64,000 nucleotides of DNA, from NCBI RefSeq assembly GCF_001857945.1, contig NZ_CP017770.1:4402001-4466000 (forward strand), read 5' to 3'. Below are positions 25,359 to 33,547 of this stretch, piece after piece. The notes beneath the pieces were generated by a model. It worked only from the letters and a program-made list of their open reading frames with translations, was not told the DNA's origin and made no database searches. Every line of letters starts with the position of its first letter. Position 1 is the first letter of the stretch. The position numbers were made by a program, and so were the translations under genes. The DNA is from Paenibacillus crassostreae (GTDB taxonomy: Bacteria > Bacillota > Bacilli > Paenibacillales > Paenibacillaceae).

Positions 25359-25409
25359 GAATCAATTTCATAATTACGCAAAGCTGTATAGGTGATTATG
25401 AAATTGAAT
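25359..25409. repeat. Dispersed palindromic repeat, 51-bp copy
   Basis: Left arm GAATCAATTTCATAATTACG and right arm GTGATTATGAAATTGAAT form a hairpin-capable element directly upstream of the sugar ABC operon. Confidence 0.7.
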
Positions 25410-25448
25410 ATTATACGTTACTAATTCGAGAAAAATGAGGTGATTGAC

Positions 25449-26345
25449 ATGGCACGCAAACGACATTCTCTCCAACGGGGCGAGACATTGGCAGGATTTC
25501 TTTTCGTGAGTCCGATGTTAATTGGAGTATCTGTACTTGTTCTGTTGCCGATCATAGCTACGATAATTCTGGGATTCGCCGATTGGAACTTTGTTCAGGG
25601 ATGGGATGGGATGAAGTGGGTTGGTATAGAGAACTTCAAGAAGCTGTTAAATGATCCTCTATTTATTAAATCTGTTCGTAATACGCTTCTATTTCTACTA
25701 ACCGTACCGATATATATGATCATTTCAATGCTACTTGCTATCTTAATTGATAAACATGTGTATTTTAAGTCGTATTTCAAAGTGGCTTACTTTATGCCTT
25801 ATATATCCATGGTTGTGGCGGTTGGTGTCGTATGGCAGGTATTGTTCCAGCCTTCATATGGTCCTATTAACGAGATACTTAAATCCATAGGGATTGCTAA
25901 TCCACCGAAATGGATCGCAGATCCTAACTTTGCCCTGATCTCCATCATGATGATCTCGATCTGGATATCGATCGGCTTCAATCTAATCATATACATTGCG
26001 GGTCTGCAGTCTATACCAAAAGATCTCTATGAAGCAGCTGAAATTGATGGCGCGAGCGGATGGACGAAGTTTACACGAATTACATTCCCCTTGTTATCAC
26101 CGACGTCTTTCTTCCTGATGGTGACAGGAATTATATCAACGTTTAAAGTATTTGATCTCATTGCCGTAATGACGCAGGGTGGACCGATCGGCTCGACGAC
26201 AATGATGGTGTGGTATTTATATGATACTGCTTTTGTAAACCTAAAGATTGGTTATGCATCGTCTATTGCTTCTGTCCTATTCGGATTCGTTATGCTCATT
26301 ACATTATTCCAATGGTTAGCTCAGAAGAAATGGGTCAACTATTAA
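25449..26345 (+). CDS. Sugar ABC importer permease 1 (MalF/UgpA-like)
   Basis: A 298-residue membrane subunit with six helices, of the CUT1 carbohydrate importer class. The permease-ATPase contact loop is present as EAAEIDGASGWTKFTRITFPLLSPT. The ATG at 25449 follows GAGGTGAT; the GTG at 25440 is part of that site. It leads the cluster of a second permease, a binding protein, a sensor/regulator pair and two saccharide-acting enzymes. No ATPase gene is present, so a shared MsmX-type ATPase encoded elsewhere probably powers it, as is common in this group (inference). The likely cargo is an oligosaccharide with an unsaturated uronic acid end. Confidence 0.92.
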   Translation: MARKRHSLQRGETLAGFLFVSPMLIGVSVLVLLPIIATIILGFADWNFVQGWDGMKWVGIENFKKLLNDPLFIKSVRNTLLFLLTVPIYMIISMLLAILIDKHVYFKSYFKVAYFMPYISMVVAVGVVWQVLFQPSYGPINEILKSIGIANPPKWIADPNFALISIMMISIWISIGFNLIIYIAGLQSIPKDLYEAAEIDGASGWTKFTRITFPLLSPTSFFLMVTGIISTFKVFDLIAVMTQGGPIGSTTMMVWYLYDTAFVNLKIGYASSIASVLFGFVMLITLFQWLAQKKWVNY

Positions 26346-26371
26346 CAGATCATGAGGAAGGAGAGAAGAGT

Positions 26372-27211
26372 ATGGATACAATTTCAGGAATAAGCTGGCG
26401 TAAAGCGGTGATTACAGGGTTCATGTTTGTGATTAGTATCTTATTTCTATTACCTTTCATATGGATGCTTATGACGTCTTTCAAAATGGAAACTGATGTA
26501 TTCACCTATCCCATCCAATGGATTCCACAGACATGGAATACTGTTGCTAACTACAAAGAGGTATGGTTTGGTGATTATCCATTTTATCTATATTATTGGA
26601 ATTCAATTAAGGTAAGTATCATTACGACAATGACCTCATGCCTTGTATCAAGTTTGGCGGCTTATGGGTTCTCAAAAGTTAAATTCGCTGCGAGTCAATG
26701 GTTGTTTATGATCGTACTGATAACATATATGATCCCAAGTCAGGCTATTCTGGTCCCACAGTTTATTCTATATCGCAATATTGGATTGTTCGATAGTCAT
26801 TTCGGTCTGATCGTGATAGGTAGCTTTAGTGTGCTAGGGACATTCATGTTAAGACAGTTCTTCATGGGTATACATCAAGAATTTATTGAATCTGCCAAAA
26901 TAGATGGCGCTGGGCATTTTCGTATCTTTTACTCTATCGGATTACCACTAGTTAAGCCTGCGGTAGCTACCTATGCTATCCTCAGATTTATCTGGACTTG
27001 GAATGACTATCAGAATCCATTGATATTCCTCAGAAGTGATCATCTATACACCTTACCGTTAGCACTACAGAAATTCACATCGATGAGTGGGGAGTTCTAT
27101 TCTCTTATAATGGCGGGGGCTGTCTCCGCAATACTTCCACTTGTTATCGTGTTTGTTATTGGACAGAAAAGTGTTATTGAAGGTATTGCACTAGGTGGAG
27201 TAAAAGGGTAA
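26372..27211 (+). CDS. Sugar ABC importer permease 2 (MalG/UgpE-like)
   Basis: A 279-residue partner permease with six helices. The EAA loop reads ESAKIDGAGHFRIFYSIGLPLVKPA, and the TSFKMETDVFTYP segment after helix 1 is typical of this subunit. The ATG at 26372 follows GGAAGGAGAG, 26 bp after the first permease gene, so the two are co-translated. It is followed by a 99-bp palindromic repeat and then the binding-protein gene, which has its own cre-like site. The binding protein may therefore be transcribed separately or in excess. Confidence 0.92.
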   Translation: MDTISGISWRKAVITGFMFVISILFLLPFIWMLMTSFKMETDVFTYPIQWIPQTWNTVANYKEVWFGDYPFYLYYWNSIKVSIITTMTSCLVSSLAAYGFSKVKFAASQWLFMIVLITYMIPSQAILVPQFILYRNIGLFDSHFGLIVIGSFSVLGTFMLRQFFMGIHQEFIESAKIDGAGHFRIFYSIGLPLVKPAVATYAILRFIWTWNDYQNPLIFLRSDHLYTLPLALQKFTSMSGEFYSLIMAGAVSAILPLVIVFVIGQKSVIEGIALGGVKG

Positions 27212-27223
27212 TTATTATAATGA

Positions 27224-27322
27224 GAATCAATTTCATAATCGCTTATGCAATTGATCAGGATAACTAATCCTGTCTATATATAGTAATATCTATATCAGTT
27301 TGCGTGATTATGAAATTGATTC
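27224..27322. repeat. Dispersed palindromic repeat, 99-bp copy (MITE-like)
   Basis: The ends are GAATCAATTTCATAATCGC... (27224) and TTTGCGTGATTATGAAATTG ATTC (to 27322), inverted copies of about 24 bp around a 50-bp centre that itself contains small AT palindromes. It has no coding capacity. It lies between the permease and binding-protein genes. Confidence 0.75.
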
Positions 27323-27371
27323 AAATAGTAAAAATAATTCAAGATAAGTAAATATTGTTTCATCAGTATTG

Positions 27372-27385
27372 TGAAAGCGCTCTAT
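27372..27385 (+). promoter_or_regulatory. cre-like site (carbon catabolite control)
   Basis: TGAAAGCGCTCTAT matches the usual cre pattern TGWNANCGNTNWCA at all but the last two positions. It lies 45 bp upstream of the binding-protein start. CcpA repression is inferred. Confidence 0.55.
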
Positions 27386-27429
27386 ATAATGGAGGAGTAT
27401 ACATTCAACATACCAGGGAGGGTTATTGT

Positions 27430-28827
27430 ATGAAGAAGAGAAGATTGTTGACTGGCGCAATCACCAGTGTTCTGATGATAAGTTTGTTGTCGGCCTGTGG
27501 TGGGTCAAATAATGGTAATAAGGAAGCTGTAGCGCCTGAAACTAACACCCCAACTACATCAAATGAAACGGCAGAAAACGTAAATCTTCGATTGTATACT
27601 TATGGAACTGAGGAGGCTTATAACTGGAGTAATACGTTGAAAGCATACGAAGATGCCACTCCTGGAGTAACGATTGAACTCATTCAGCTTAGTGACAAAG
27701 GGGACACTCAAGAAGCATTTAAGAAGTTAGATCTTGAGGCTGCATCAGGTGCAGAAATAGATGTACTCATGTTCAGTGATCCAGCTGGGTATGCTCAACG
27801 TGTCGCACTCGGGATGGCAGAACCATTGGACGATTATATTACTAAAGATGGTTATAAGGTGGAAGAAGATTATAAAGTAGATACACGTCTAGATGGTAAG
27901 GTGTATGCTCTACCAGGTAAGTTCAATCCATGGTATGTCCTATTGAACAAGAATCATCTAGATGAAGCAGGACTAGCTGTTCCTACTGATTGGACTTGGG
28001 ATGAATATGCGGATTACGCGAAGAAGTTGACGAAGGGGGAAGGTGCTACGAAACGTTATGGTACCTATTTCCATGGTCCACAGGCAGGGGGTTGGATGGA
28101 GTTCTTGAAGTTAAAGATGGAGAATCAGCCACAAGATGCAGATTTTCTTAAAGCAGATGGTTCCTCTAATCTAGATAATCCAACATTTAAAGAAACACTT
28201 GAACTGAGAGTAAGAATGGAGATGGAAGACCAGTCTTCTGTTCCATATTCGGATATGATCTCACAGAAATTAGCTTACCGGACACAGTTCTTCAATGAAT
28301 CTGCTAGTATGTTAACCATTGGAAGTTGGATGAACACAGAAATTGGTGGAACAGAAAAGGTACCACTTAACTTCAATATAGCAGTTGCTCCATTCCCTAA
28401 GAATAATTCAGAAGATCCGACAGGACTTACACCAGTTACAACGGATTATGTTGCCGTGGGGGCAAATTCTAAACATAAAGAAGAATCCTATAAATTCATT
28501 CGTTGGTATACAACAGAAGGGCAGCTTGTTCAAGGTAAGAATATACCAGCATGGAGCCAAGTGAAGAGTGAACAGGTTGAAGAAATTATCGACACGATTC
28601 TATCAGGTACGAAGAACCCAGAGAAAGTGGATAAGAAATCTTTAGTGGATACATTAATTGTTTCAAAAGCATCCGCAATCGTTCCACCATCTTCATATCA
28701 GAATGAAGTATACAAAGCTGTGAATGATGAATATGAAAAACTTATACTTGGCACCCAAGATATTGATACCACTGTAAAGAACTCGCAAGAACGTGTAAAC
28801 CAAATTATTGAATCAAATAAAAAATAA
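27430..28827 (+). CDS. Sugar ABC importer solute-binding lipoprotein
   Basis: A 465-residue family-1 solute-binding protein. Signal peptide MKKRRLLTGAITSVLMISLLSAC with a lipobox, then a Gly/Asn/Thr-rich linker. The mature part opens with VNLRLYTYGTEEAYNWSNTLKAYEDATPGVTIELIQL. It has the typical GAEIDVLMFSDP and YALPGKFNPWYVLLNKNHLDEAGLAVPTDWTWDEY segments. It presents the oligosaccharide to the two permeases upstream. The ATG at 27430 follows GGAGGG; upstream codons to 27355 cover the cre-like site. A stable hairpin follows the stop before the sensor kinase gene. Confidence 0.92.
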   Translation: MKKRRLLTGAITSVLMISLLSACGGSNNGNKEAVAPETNTPTTSNETAENVNLRLYTYGTEEAYNWSNTLKAYEDATPGVTIELIQLSDKGDTQEAFKKLDLEAASGAEIDVLMFSDPAGYAQRVALGMAEPLDDYITKDGYKVEEDYKVDTRLDGKVYALPGKFNPWYVLLNKNHLDEAGLAVPTDWTWDEYADYAKKLTKGEGATKRYGTYFHGPQAGGWMEFLKLKMENQPQDADFLKADGSSNLDNPTFKETLELRVRMEMEDQSSVPYSDMISQKLAYRTQFFNESASMLTIGSWMNTEIGGTEKVPLNFNIAVAPFPKNNSEDPTGLTPVTTDYVAVGANSKHKEESYKFIRWYTTEGQLVQGKNIPAWSQVKSEQVEEIIDTILSGTKNPEKVDKKSLVDTLIVSKASAIVPPSSYQNEVYKAVNDEYEKLILGTQDIDTTVKNSQERVNQIIESNKK

Positions 28828-28847
28828 TTTGTTATAATGTACACATA

Positions 28848-28867
28848 CCGTCCTTGAAAAAGGACGG
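28848..28867 (+). other. Intra-operon hairpin without a T run
   Basis: CCGTCCTT GAAA AAGGACGG: an 8-bp GC-rich stem with a GNRA-type tetraloop between the binding-protein and kinase genes. It may protect the upstream mRNA or attenuate downstream genes. Confidence 0.6.
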
Positions 28868-28908
28868 CATAGCCATTTCTGCTTGCTTGTGTTAGGAGAG
28901 GATGCATT

Positions 28909-30738
28909 ATGTTACACTGGTTGAAAATATGGATTCCTAGATCTATTCGTCACAAGCTAATTATTGCTTCTATTACCTGTATTGTCGTTCCCGCAGTACT
29001 CACATTATTCATCTATAATTCCTTAACGCAGGAAGCTGTGAAGCAGCAAGCTCTATCTAATGCGGAAGATTCGTTAGAATTAGTGAACAATTCTGTAAGT
29101 AATCTGTTCAATAATATGTTGAGTACGATGAACTATATTCAAGTGAATTCCGGTATGACTACATATTTCAAGCAAGTCTCTTCAGGTCATGTAGTTGGAA
29201 GTCCATATATGAAATTTATGGATTCGAATCGAATCTTGGAGCAATTGGATAGCTTGACTGTAGTTGGTGTTAAAAGTTATGTGACGGTATTATTGACGAA
29301 CGGGATGTACTATATGAATTATTCTGTAAGCGATTACAACCCACGGGATTTACTAAAAGAACCATGGTTCAAGAATCTACAGGAGTTGGAAGGTCTACAA
29401 TCATATTGGGTTGGTGTTGAACCGACTGCATTTCAGTATGATGCGTTCGATCATCCCTATCAGATATCCGTAGCACGTACGTTAAGATTGGCTAATTCTG
29501 AAATCTATGGGTATGTGGTAGTGACGGTTATGGAAGATCAGATCAGTTCGATTCTGGGTAATTTATCTGCAGGAAGTGAAATTCAACTCATAGATCATAC
29601 CGGTCATATTATTTCGAAACAGGATCATAAGGATATTGGTACAAAGTTTAATTATCTAGATCCATCTATTGAGCAAAAGTCATCATCCATCCTCAATCTA
29701 AAAGAAGGTCATTTTCTGTTATCACAGCAACAGATCCCATACGCTGGTTGGTTTCTTGTATTGATGCAACCTTATAATGAAGCTATCGTCAATATTAGTT
29801 CTATTTTTAATCGCGTATTTATTTTTCAGATTTCCTCATTTGTTATTTTCTTAATATTGTTGATTTACTTAGTAAGAACATTCACGCAACCGTTAGTTAC
29901 TTTAGGTAAAGTAACTTCAGCGGTACAGCGAGGGAATTTGCAATTAAGATCAGGTGTACGTGGCAATGATGAGATCGGTCACCTAGGAATCATGTTCGAT
30001 CAGATGCTAGATCGTGTGAAAGAAATGATTGCTGAGGTATCAGTTACCCAAAGAAGGAAAAGAAAAGCTGAACTGAGAATGCTTCAGGCTCAGATTAACC
30101 CTCATTTTCTATTTAATGTTCTCAATTCGATTCGTATGAAGGTGTTGAAACGTGGTGATCCCGAAAGTGCATTAATGATTACTTCATTATCAACGCTTCT
30201 CCGCATGACGATTAGCCGCGAAGAGGATGAGATTCATCTGCATGAAGAGATCGAGTTGGTCACTCATTATTTAAGATTAATGAATATGAGGCAGAAGGAA
30301 GAGGTTACACTTGTATTGGATATAGCACCTGAAGCATTCATGATTAAAGTTCCTAGACTCTTCCTCCAGCCGATTGTGGAGAATGCTATGATTCATGGAC
30401 TCAGTCAGCGAGCAGGAACGATCAGTATTACAGCGGAGATATATCAATGTAACCTAATTCTAAGTGTTCAGGATAATGGAATGGGAATGGATTCCTTAAC
30501 TATTCAACGAATTATTTCTAAGTGGGTATCCAGCGGAATTGATATACAAACCAAAAGAGAGGATCAAGGTTCCTTCTCAGGTATGGGTCTTCAGAATGTT
30601 GTTGAGCGTATGAGAATACTATTCGGAGATGGATTCGATATAACAGTGAACAGTAAACAAGGTGTAGGGACGGATATAATCTTGATCATTCCGTATTTAG
30701 GAGGGGAACAAGATGTACAAAGTCATGTTGGTAGATGA
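28909..30738 (+). CDS. YesM-type sensor histidine kinase
   Basis: A 609-residue membrane sensor. An N-terminal helix, an external Cache-like domain (about 40-290), a second helix (FQISSFVIFLILLIYLVRTF), a HAMP domain and a His_kinase domain with QINPHFLFNVLNSIRM (His near 400) are seen. The C-terminal ATPase has IVENAMIHG (N box) and DNGMGMD, GMGLQNVVERM (G boxes). This architecture is used in Bacillota to control adjacent carbohydrate loci. The stimulus may be the sugar or its loaded binding protein (inference). Its end overlaps the response regulator gene by 26 bp, so translation is coupled. Confidence 0.92.
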   Translation: MLHWLKIWIPRSIRHKLIIASITCIVVPAVLTLFIYNSLTQEAVKQQALSNAEDSLELVNNSVSNLFNNMLSTMNYIQVNSGMTTYFKQVSSGHVVGSPYMKFMDSNRILEQLDSLTVVGVKSYVTVLLTNGMYYMNYSVSDYNPRDLLKEPWFKNLQELEGLQSYWVGVEPTAFQYDAFDHPYQISVARTLRLANSEIYGYVVVTVMEDQISSILGNLSAGSEIQLIDHTGHIISKQDHKDIGTKFNYLDPSIEQKSSSILNLKEGHFLLSQQQIPYAGWFLVLMQPYNEAIVNISSIFNRVFIFQISSFVIFLILLIYLVRTFTQPLVTLGKVTSAVQRGNLQLRSGVRGNDEIGHLGIMFDQMLDRVKEMIAEVSVTQRRKRKAELRMLQAQINPHFLFNVLNSIRMKVLKRGDPESALMITSLSTLLRMTISREEDEIHLHEEIELVTHYLRLMNMRQKEEVTLVLDIAPEAFMIKVPRLFLQPIVENAMIHGLSQRAGTISITAEIYQCNLILSVQDNGMGMDSLTIQRIISKWVSSGIDIQTKREDQGSFSGMGLQNVVERMRILFGDGFDITVNSKQGVGTDIILIIPYLGGEQDVQSHVGR

Positions 30739-32326
30739 TGACTATCCTGTCATCGAGTTACTGTCTGAAACGATTACATGGGGAAAGTTAGGGCTTCATC
30801 TAATAGGAATTCATGAGAATGGACTAAGTGCATGGGAACAGGCACAGCAGGAGATGCCTGATATTATTATCACGGACATCGGGATGCCGAAGATGAATGG
30901 ATTAGAGTTGACTACTCGCATACGAGAAATCAAGCCGAACGTAAGGATTGCCATCCTCTCATGTCATAGTGATTTTCAATATGCTCAGCAGGCGTTGCGA
31001 TTGAATGTGCAGGATTACTTTCTTAAAGATAACTTGAATCCAGAGGATATGATCCAATTGCTCTGTCGATTTACCGCAAGCATAGACGAGGAGACACAGG
31101 CGGGTTGGGAACAATCCCGAATGAAACATTTGTACAGTGAGACAAGAGAACTGCGTAAAGAACAAAACATTAAAAACTTCATTCATCAACCGCTTCTTTC
31201 GCCAGTTGAATGGAAGCGAGATTTTTCAGAATTCGGTTTGTTCGCTGAAGGAGATCATTGTTTACCTGTGATTACTTATATTGAAGATTATAGACAGGTC
31301 AATTATCGTTATAAATCAGTACAAACATTGAATTTTGCGATCATTAACGTTATTAATGAATTACTAGGAGATTTAAGGACAAAAGTACTTCATGTAAAAT
31401 ATAGTGGTAAACATTCGTTTCTATTATTCTCGTATAAACCTAGCTTGAAAACGAATATTTATGATGAAGTTCTTATAAGTTTGAAAGCGGTTCAATCTAT
31501 GATTTTAAAGGTGCTTCGTATCCAATTATCATTCATCATTGGTAATGGTTGTGCCACACCCGAAATTTTGAAATTGAATATGAATGAAATGCTAGGAAGT
31601 GATGAACAAAGATTCTATTTGAAACCTGGAGACATGACCAAGATTCAAGTTAAAGTTCAAGATAGTATAAGAGAGAAGCTTCATCTATTTGCCTATTATG
31701 ACAAAGCCAGTTCAGAATTACGTGAAGTATTTATCAGTAAGAACCAAGATCGAGCCCGTGAAGTCATAGATCAATGGATTAGTCTCATTCATAATGAAAG
31801 ATATTCACCTGAGAATGTTAAGGATTGGATGTTGAAGTTATTACTAGATCTGAAATTAAAGCTTCACTCGTTACAGTCGATACGACCTTCTTATTCTGCA
31901 GATTCACTTTATAAAGAAATTGTGGATATGGACACATTATCGGAGTTACGCCAATGGCTGATTGGTCATTTAGAGACGATTGCTACGAAGCAGGAGATCG
32001 GGGTTGGTACTAGTAAACGAGCCGAAGTGATGGAAGCTTGTAGGTATGTATCCCTGCGGTTGAATGCAAGAATCACATTGGATGAAGTAGCAGAGCATCT
32101 TCATATGAATTCTAGCTATTTCAGTAGACTGTTTAAGAAAGAATCCGGGTTCACTTTTATCGAATACGTAACGAGATTAAAGATGGAACGTGCGAAAGAG
32201 CTATTGGATCAGACGAATAATACAGTTGGTGGTATCTGTGAGTTGTTGGGATACGATAATCAAAGCTATTTCATTAAGACATTTAAAACTCATGCCGGTG
32301 TAACACCTGTTGAATATCGAGGATAA
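30713..32326 (+). CDS. YesN-type response regulator with AraC DNA-binding domain
   Basis: A 537-residue transcription factor. Receiver domain 1-120 with VDDD and phosphoacceptor Asp55 (IIITDIGMPKMNG). A central region of about 300 residues has no clear family. The AraC-type double helix-turn-helix is at about 435-535 (ITLDEVAEHLHMNSSYFSRLFKKESGFTFIEYVTRLKMERAKELL ... GYDNQSYFIKTFKTHAGVTPVEYR). The ATG follows AGGAGGGG and overlaps the kinase gene. It presumably activates the surrounding transporter and enzyme genes. Confidence 0.92.
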   Translation: MYKVMLVDDDYPVIELLSETITWGKLGLHLIGIHENGLSAWEQAQQEMPDIIITDIGMPKMNGLELTTRIREIKPNVRIAILSCHSDFQYAQQALRLNVQDYFLKDNLNPEDMIQLLCRFTASIDEETQAGWEQSRMKHLYSETRELRKEQNIKNFIHQPLLSPVEWKRDFSEFGLFAEGDHCLPVITYIEDYRQVNYRYKSVQTLNFAIINVINELLGDLRTKVLHVKYSGKHSFLLFSYKPSLKTNIYDEVLISLKAVQSMILKVLRIQLSFIIGNGCATPEILKLNMNEMLGSDEQRFYLKPGDMTKIQVKVQDSIREKLHLFAYYDKASSELREVFISKNQDRAREVIDQWISLIHNERYSPENVKDWMLKLLLDLKLKLHSLQSIRPSYSADSLYKEIVDMDTLSELRQWLIGHLETIATKQEIGVGTSKRAEVMEACRYVSLRLNARITLDEVAEHLHMNSSYFSRLFKKESGFTFIEYVTRLKMERAKELLDQTNNTVGGICELLGYDNQSYFIKTFKTHAGVTPVEYRG

Positions 32327-32362
32327 TGATAAATAATATGACAGAATGGTTGGTGAACCCTT

Positions 32363-33499
32363 GTGAATATAGAAATGAAGCAAGATTGGATCGAGGAAGC
32401 TTTGGAAAAAGCGTTGAAGAAAACGCAACATAATAGCGTAAGAATTGGTTCTGGATTCCCCCACGCGAGTCAAGGCGGTGCTTATGATTCGGCTGAGCCT
32501 TACTGGTGGACAGCAGGATTCTGGCCAGGAATGTTATGGTTACTATATAACGAAAGTGGCGACGAATCGTTACGATTGATCGCTGAACAATGTGAGGATC
32601 GTCTAGATTCGGTATTAAATGATTACGTTCGATTGGATCATGATCTGGGATTCATGTGGACTTTGACCAGTGTAGCGTCTTATAAATTATCAGGTAATGA
32701 AGGCTCAAAAGTTAGAGCACTCAAAGCGGCTAATTATCTTGCTGCACGATTTAATATAAAAGGTAATTATATTCGTGCATGGAATCCGTGGTATGAAGGT
32801 GAAGACAACGCCGGATATGCCATTATCGATTGTGCGATGAATATGCCTTTGTTATTCTGGGCTTCAGAGATAAGTGGAGATCCTCGTTACGGTCATATTG
32901 CAGAAGCACATATGGATACAGTCATGAAACAATTCATCCGACCTGATGGCTCAGTCTATCATATTGTTCGATTCAATCCACATACAGGCGAATTCATTGA
33001 GGGTATTGGAGGTCAGGGATACGCTGCTGAATCGGCTTGGTCACGGGGTTCTGCTTGGGCGATCTACGGATTAACTTTAGCCTATCATCATACAGGGAAA
33101 ATAGAATATTTACATGCGGCTAAGCGTGTGGCTCATTTCTTCCTTACTCGTCTGCCTGAGGATCATGTACCTCATTGGGATTTCCGCGCACCGCTAGATG
33201 AACGCCAATATCGGGATTCATCTGCTGGTGCTTGTGCTGCTAGTGGCTTACTATTACTTTCTGAAAAAGTAGATGAGATCGAAGCTGCAGTCTATCGTGA
33301 ACCAGCGATTCGGATTCTAAAATCGCTATACGAGAATTACGGAACATGGGATGATATGAATGAGGAAGGATTGATTCTTCATTCAACGAGTAATTATCCT
33401 CAGGGAACCAATATCGATGTGCCACTCATTTACGGTGATTTCTTCTATGTGGAAGGATTGGCACGATTGAAAGGTAAAGGCCCCTTTTATTGGCAATGA
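32363..33499 (+). CDS. GH88 unsaturated glucuronyl hydrolase
   Basis: A cytoplasmic (alpha/alpha)6-barrel enzyme of 378 residues, close in length to Bacillus sp. GL1 UGL (377). It removes the 4,5-unsaturated uronic acid that polysaccharide lyases leave on the non-reducing end. Catalytic Asp equivalents are Asp94 (LDHDLGFMW) and Asp156 (YAIIDCAMNMPLLFW). Other family segments are WWTAGFWPGMLWLLY, SAWSRGSAWAIYGL, HWDFRAPLDERQYRDSSAGA and YGDFFYVEGL. There is no signal peptide. The start is the GTG at 32363 or the ATG at 32375; ribosome binding sites are weak for both. It is the best clue that this locus handles lyase products (glycosaminoglycan, xanthan, gellan or similar). Confidence 0.92.
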   Translation: MNIEMKQDWIEEALEKALKKTQHNSVRIGSGFPHASQGGAYDSAEPYWWTAGFWPGMLWLLYNESGDESLRLIAEQCEDRLDSVLNDYVRLDHDLGFMWTLTSVASYKLSGNEGSKVRALKAANYLAARFNIKGNYIRAWNPWYEGEDNAGYAIIDCAMNMPLLFWASEISGDPRYGHIAEAHMDTVMKQFIRPDGSVYHIVRFNPHTGEFIEGIGGQGYAAESAWSRGSAWAIYGLTLAYHHTGKIEYLHAAKRVAHFFLTRLPEDHVPHWDFRAPLDERQYRDSSAGACAASGLLLLSEKVDEIEAAVYREPAIRILKSLYENYGTWDDMNEEGLILHSTSNYPQGTNIDVPLIYGDFFYVEGLARLKGKGPFYWQ

Positions 33500-33547
33500 A
33501 TTTAGAGAGTACATAAATTTAATGTGATAATGGAGGATGAGGGCAAC

